Part shown: one piece after another, positions 40,433-42,946 of the stretch
Layout: every line of letters starts with the position of its first letter
Position numbering within the stretch: the first letter of the stretch is position 1
Source: CAYRGG01 sp964423745
Lineage (GTDB): Bacteria; Pseudomonadota; Gammaproteobacteria; Competibacterales; Competibacteraceae
Direction of reading: 5' to 3'
Length of the DNA: 42,946 nt
Assembly (NCBI GenBank): GCA_964423745.1
Contig: CAYRGG010000037.1
Span: 1-42,946, forward strand
Program-made: the position numbers and the translations under genes
The notes under the pieces: model-generated
What the model was told of the DNA's origin: nothing
Seen by the model: the letters and a program-made list of their open reading frames with translations, nothing else
Database searches by the model: none

Positions 40433-42946
40433 ATATTATTGCCAAACCTGAGGCTGCTGTAACAGGTCCCCGAGTAACGGCCGTATGGCCTGGTGTACCT
40501 TATCCCTTAGGGGCCACTTGGGATGGTGAAGGGGTCAATTTTGCGCTCTTTTCAGAAAATGCGGAACAGGTAGAACTGTGTTTATTTGATAACCAGGAAC
40601 GCCGTGAGTTACAGCGTATTCCTCTGCCGGAGCAGACCGACCGGATTTGGCACGGTTATTTGCCGGAACTACGCCCTGGTCAGCTCTACGGTTATCGAGT
40701 CTATGGGCCTTATGCACCCCAGCAGGGACACCGCTTTAATCCTCATAAATTGTTGCTAGACCCCTATGCAAAAGCGTTGCTGGGTCCCCTGCGTTGGAGC
40801 GATGCGCAATTTGGTTATCGGGTTGGCCACAAGCAGGAGGACTTAAGTTTTAATAGCCGCGATAGCGCCAGCGGCATGCTCAAATGTCAGGTGATTGATC
40901 CTGCCTTTACCTGGGGGGATGATAAGCCACCGGCTATCCCTTGGCATGACACCATTATTTATGAGCTCCATGTGCGGGGTTTTACCCTTCAGCATCCAGA
41001 GATTCCCCCTAACCTACGGGGTACCTATGCGGGTTTAGCCAACCCTGCAATGGTAGACTATTTAAAAAAACTCGGCATCACCGCGGTGGAGCTGATGCCC
41101 ATCCATGGCTTTGTGGATGACCGGCATGTGCAGGACCGCAATCTTCACAACTATTGGGGCTATAATTCCCTGGCTTTCTTTGCCCCGGAACAGCGTTATT
41201 CCGCCAGCGGCCAAATCCAAGAATTCAAAAACATGGTTAAAACCCTGCATAGCGCAGGTATCGAAGTGATTCTCGATGTGGTCTACAACCACACTGCGGA
41301 GGGCAATCACTTAGGCCCTACCCTGTGCTTTCGGGGTATCGACAACGCCGCCTACTATCGACTTACCTCGGCAGATCCCCGTTATTATATGGATTACACC
41401 GGCTGTGGTAATACCCTCAATATGATGCACCCTAGGGTGTTGCAACTGATTATGGACAGTCTACGGTATTGGGTGGTGGAGATGCATGTGGACGGTTTTC
41501 GTTTCGATCTCGCCTCAGCATTAGCCCGGGAGTTACACGAAGTGGATCAGCTGGGAGCATTTTTGGATATCATTCATCAAGACCCCGTATTATCTCAGGT
41601 TAAACTGATTGCCGAACCCTGGGATTTAGGCGAGGGCGGTTATCAGGTGGGTAATTTTCCTGTGGGTTGGACCGAGTGGAACGGTAAATACCGTGACGTA
41701 GTGCGGGATTACTGGCGCGGCGAGGGCGGCTTGATCGGTGAATTGGCCTACCGGTTGACCGGGTCCAGTGATCTTTATCAACACAATGGTCGCCGTCCCT
41801 ATGCCAGCATCAATTTTATCACCTGCCACGACGGTTTTAGCCTCTACGATTTGGTCAGCTATAACCAGAAACACAACGAGGCCAACGGCGAGGACAACCG
41901 CGACGGGGAATCCCACAACCGCAGTTGGAACTGTGGCGTGGAAGGACCCACCGATGACCCTAAAGTGTTGGCCTTGCGTGATCGCCAGCAGCGTAATTTT
42001 TTAGCGACATTGTTTCTTTCTCAAGGCGTTCCTATGCTACTGGCCGGTGATGAGATCCGCCGTACCCAACAGGGCAACAACAATGCCTATTGTCAAGATA
42101 GCCCCCTCAGTTGGGTAAACTGGGACTTAACCGATGACGATTTAAAGCTGCTGGATTTTGTCCGCCGCTTGATCGAATTGCGTAAAGCTCATCCATTGTT
42201 TCGGCGCCGACATTTTTTTCAAGGCACACCCATTAAAGGCGGCGTCAAGGACATCGTCTGGCTAAACCCCGATGGGGAAGAGATGAGCGATGCCCAGTGG
42301 CAACAGAGTTTTGCCCGTTGTCTGGGCATGATGTTATCGGGGCAGGTGTTGAGCGAGCGGGACGAACACGGTCAACCCCTAAAAGACGACGACTTTTTGT
42401 TACTGTTTAATGCCCACCATGAAGATGTCTCCTTTGTATTACCCTGGTCAAATGAGCGCGTTGAGGTGGTGTTGGATACGGGTATCCCATCACCACCCGC
42501 CACCAATTGGCGCCACGCCACACATCAGCCTTATCCCCTGCAGCGGCGTTCCTTAGTGGTGCTCAGGCATACTGAAGACGGCAACAAAAGTCAACTCGTT
42601 AAAACCGCTTTTGCCCCGGATTTGGACCTCCCCCTAGAAAATAAACCGGTAAGACGCCAGCATGGCATGCCCTTCGGTGCGCAACGGCTCAGTAATGGCG
42701 ATATACGTTTTCGTCTGTGGGCGCCCACCGCCCAGCGCGTAGACCTGTGTATAGAGAGAAAAACCACTGGCGAGCGGGCTGGGATAATGCCAATTCCACT
42801 AACAGCCTTAGAAGACGGTTGGTTCGAATTGGTGACTGACCGTACCAGGGTCGGCGATTTATACTATTTTCAAATCGATGGAAAGTTTAAAGGTAGCCGT
42901 TCACGGCTTTGGAATGGGAGCTACTTTGGTAGCAGCGAAGGATGGG
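40414..42946 (+). CDS. glgX: glycogen debranching enzyme GlgX with a C-terminal TreZ-like extension, incomplete
   Basis: The frame is open from the ATG at 40414 to the window end, 844 codons. Residues about 25-130 are a CBM48-like domain (VWPGVPYPLGATWDGEGVNF). The isoamylase-type GH13 barrel has nucleophile D365 (HVDGFRFDLASA), E401 (LIAEPWDLGEGG) and D473 (TCHDGFSLYDLVSYNQ), and the C-terminal part ends near residue 725. GlgX usually stops around there. Here the frame continues without stop into RRQHGMPFGAQRLSNGDIRF and RLWAPTAQRVDL, which resembles the N-terminal domain of malto-oligosyltrehalose trehalohydrolase (TreZ). The start overlaps treS by 19 bp. GlgX removes short branches of glycogen. 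Confidence 0.9.
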   Translation, partial: MADRRVNIIAKPEAAVTGPRVTAVWPGVPYPLGATWDGEGVNFALFSENAEQVELCLFDNQERRELQRIPLPEQTDRIWHGYLPELRPGQLYGYRVYGPYAPQQGHRFNPHKLLLDPYAKALLGPLRWSDAQFGYRVGHKQEDLSFNSRDSASGMLKCQVIDPAFTWGDDKPPAIPWHDTIIYELHVRGFTLQHPEIPPNLRGTYAGLANPAMVDYLKKLGITAVELMPIHGFVDDRHVQDRNLHNYWGYNSLAFFAPEQRYSASGQIQEFKNMVKTLHSAGIEVILDVVYNHTAEGNHLGPTLCFRGIDNAAYYRLTSADPRYYMDYTGCGNTLNMMHPRVLQLIMDSLRYWVVEMHVDGFRFDLASALARELHEVDQLGAFLDIIHQDPVLSQVKLIAEPWDLGEGGYQVGNFPVGWTEWNGKYRDVVRDYWRGEGGLIGELAYRLTGSSDLYQHNGRRPYASINFITCHDGFSLYDLVSYNQKHNEANGEDNRDGESHNRSWNCGVEGPTDDPKVLALRDRQQRNFLATLFLSQGVPMLLAGDEIRRTQQGNNNAYCQDSPLSWVNWDLTDDDLKLLDFVRRLIELRKAHPLFRRRHFFQGTPIKGGVKDIVWLNPDGEEMSDAQWQQSFARCLGMMLSGQVLSERDEHGQPLKDDDFLLLFNAHHEDVSFVLPWSNERVEVVLDTGIPSPPATNWRHATHQPYPLQRRSLVVLRHTEDGNKSQLVKTAFAPDLDLPLENKPVRRQHGMPFGAQRLSNGDIRFRLWAPTAQRVDLCIERKTTGERAGIMPIPLTALEDGWFELVTDRTRVGDLYYFQIDGKFKGSRSRLWNGSYFGSSEGW

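Overview
The window looks like a draft-assembly fragment (a run of 52 N lies inside mutA) from a gammaproteobacterium. Pointers are the style of the core genes (DapC-type aminotransferase, GlgE/TreS-Pep2, a signal-peptide type Pcm, MoxR-DUF58-TgpA), the typical small hairpin repeats, and worn IS4, ISKra4-like and IS1634 remnants. The combination of a Na+-translocating methylmalonyl-CoA decarboxylase, methylmalonyl-CoA mutase and alpha-glucan/trehalose interconversion would suit a storage-polymer bacterium, for example a glycogen- or PHA-accumulating or sulfur-oxidising lineage. That lineage guess is inference and weak.

Region 1 (1-9.7 kb) is methylmalonyl-CoA metabolism. On the minus strand lie a methylmalonyl-CoA epimerase-like gene and mmdA-mmdD-mmdC-mmdB, the last cut by the window edge. 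On the plus strand, diverging from them, lie mutA-mutB (ATGA overlap) and meaB. Together they convert succinyl-CoA through methylmalonyl-CoA to propionyl-CoA and CO2 while exporting Na+. No biotin carboxylase is present, which fits decarboxylation rather than propionyl-CoA carboxylation. Two palindromic elements sit in the gaps (2952-3082 and 8247-8409).

Region 2 (9.7-20.7 kb) starts with a large secreted subtilisin-like protease on the minus strand. Its leader contains a GEMM-I (cyclic dinucleotide) riboswitch with an overlapping terminator. A plus-strand operon follows: an isoaspartate methyltransferase whose signal peptide is cut off by an in-frame TGA, a membrane spermidine-synthase-like protein and a Lon-like AAA+ protease. 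A small secreted PepSY-like protein comes next.

Region 3 (20.7-27 kb) holds the minus-strand moxR-DUF58-tgpA operon, a Cys glutathione peroxidase, a GNAT acetyltransferase and a vapBC-type toxin-antitoxin pair.

Region 4 (27-33.8 kb) is an accessory island. A 437-bp unit made of the vapC 3' end plus the dapC 3' end is duplicated. The two copies bracket an IS4-family transposase fragment and a Fic enzyme. The second copy is also split by a pair of ~94-bp MITE-like repeats that enclose an SDR/TetR cassette and decayed transposase and resolvase genes. The first copy keeps the MITE-free (empty) site.

Region 5 (33.8-42.9 kb) has dapC on the minus strand and, diverging from it, glgE, a treS-maltokinase fusion and a glgX whose open frame runs on into a TreZ-like N-terminal module at the window end. 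This is the GlgE route linking trehalose, maltose, maltose-1-phosphate and alpha-glucan. I found no rRNA, tRNA or CRISPR array.
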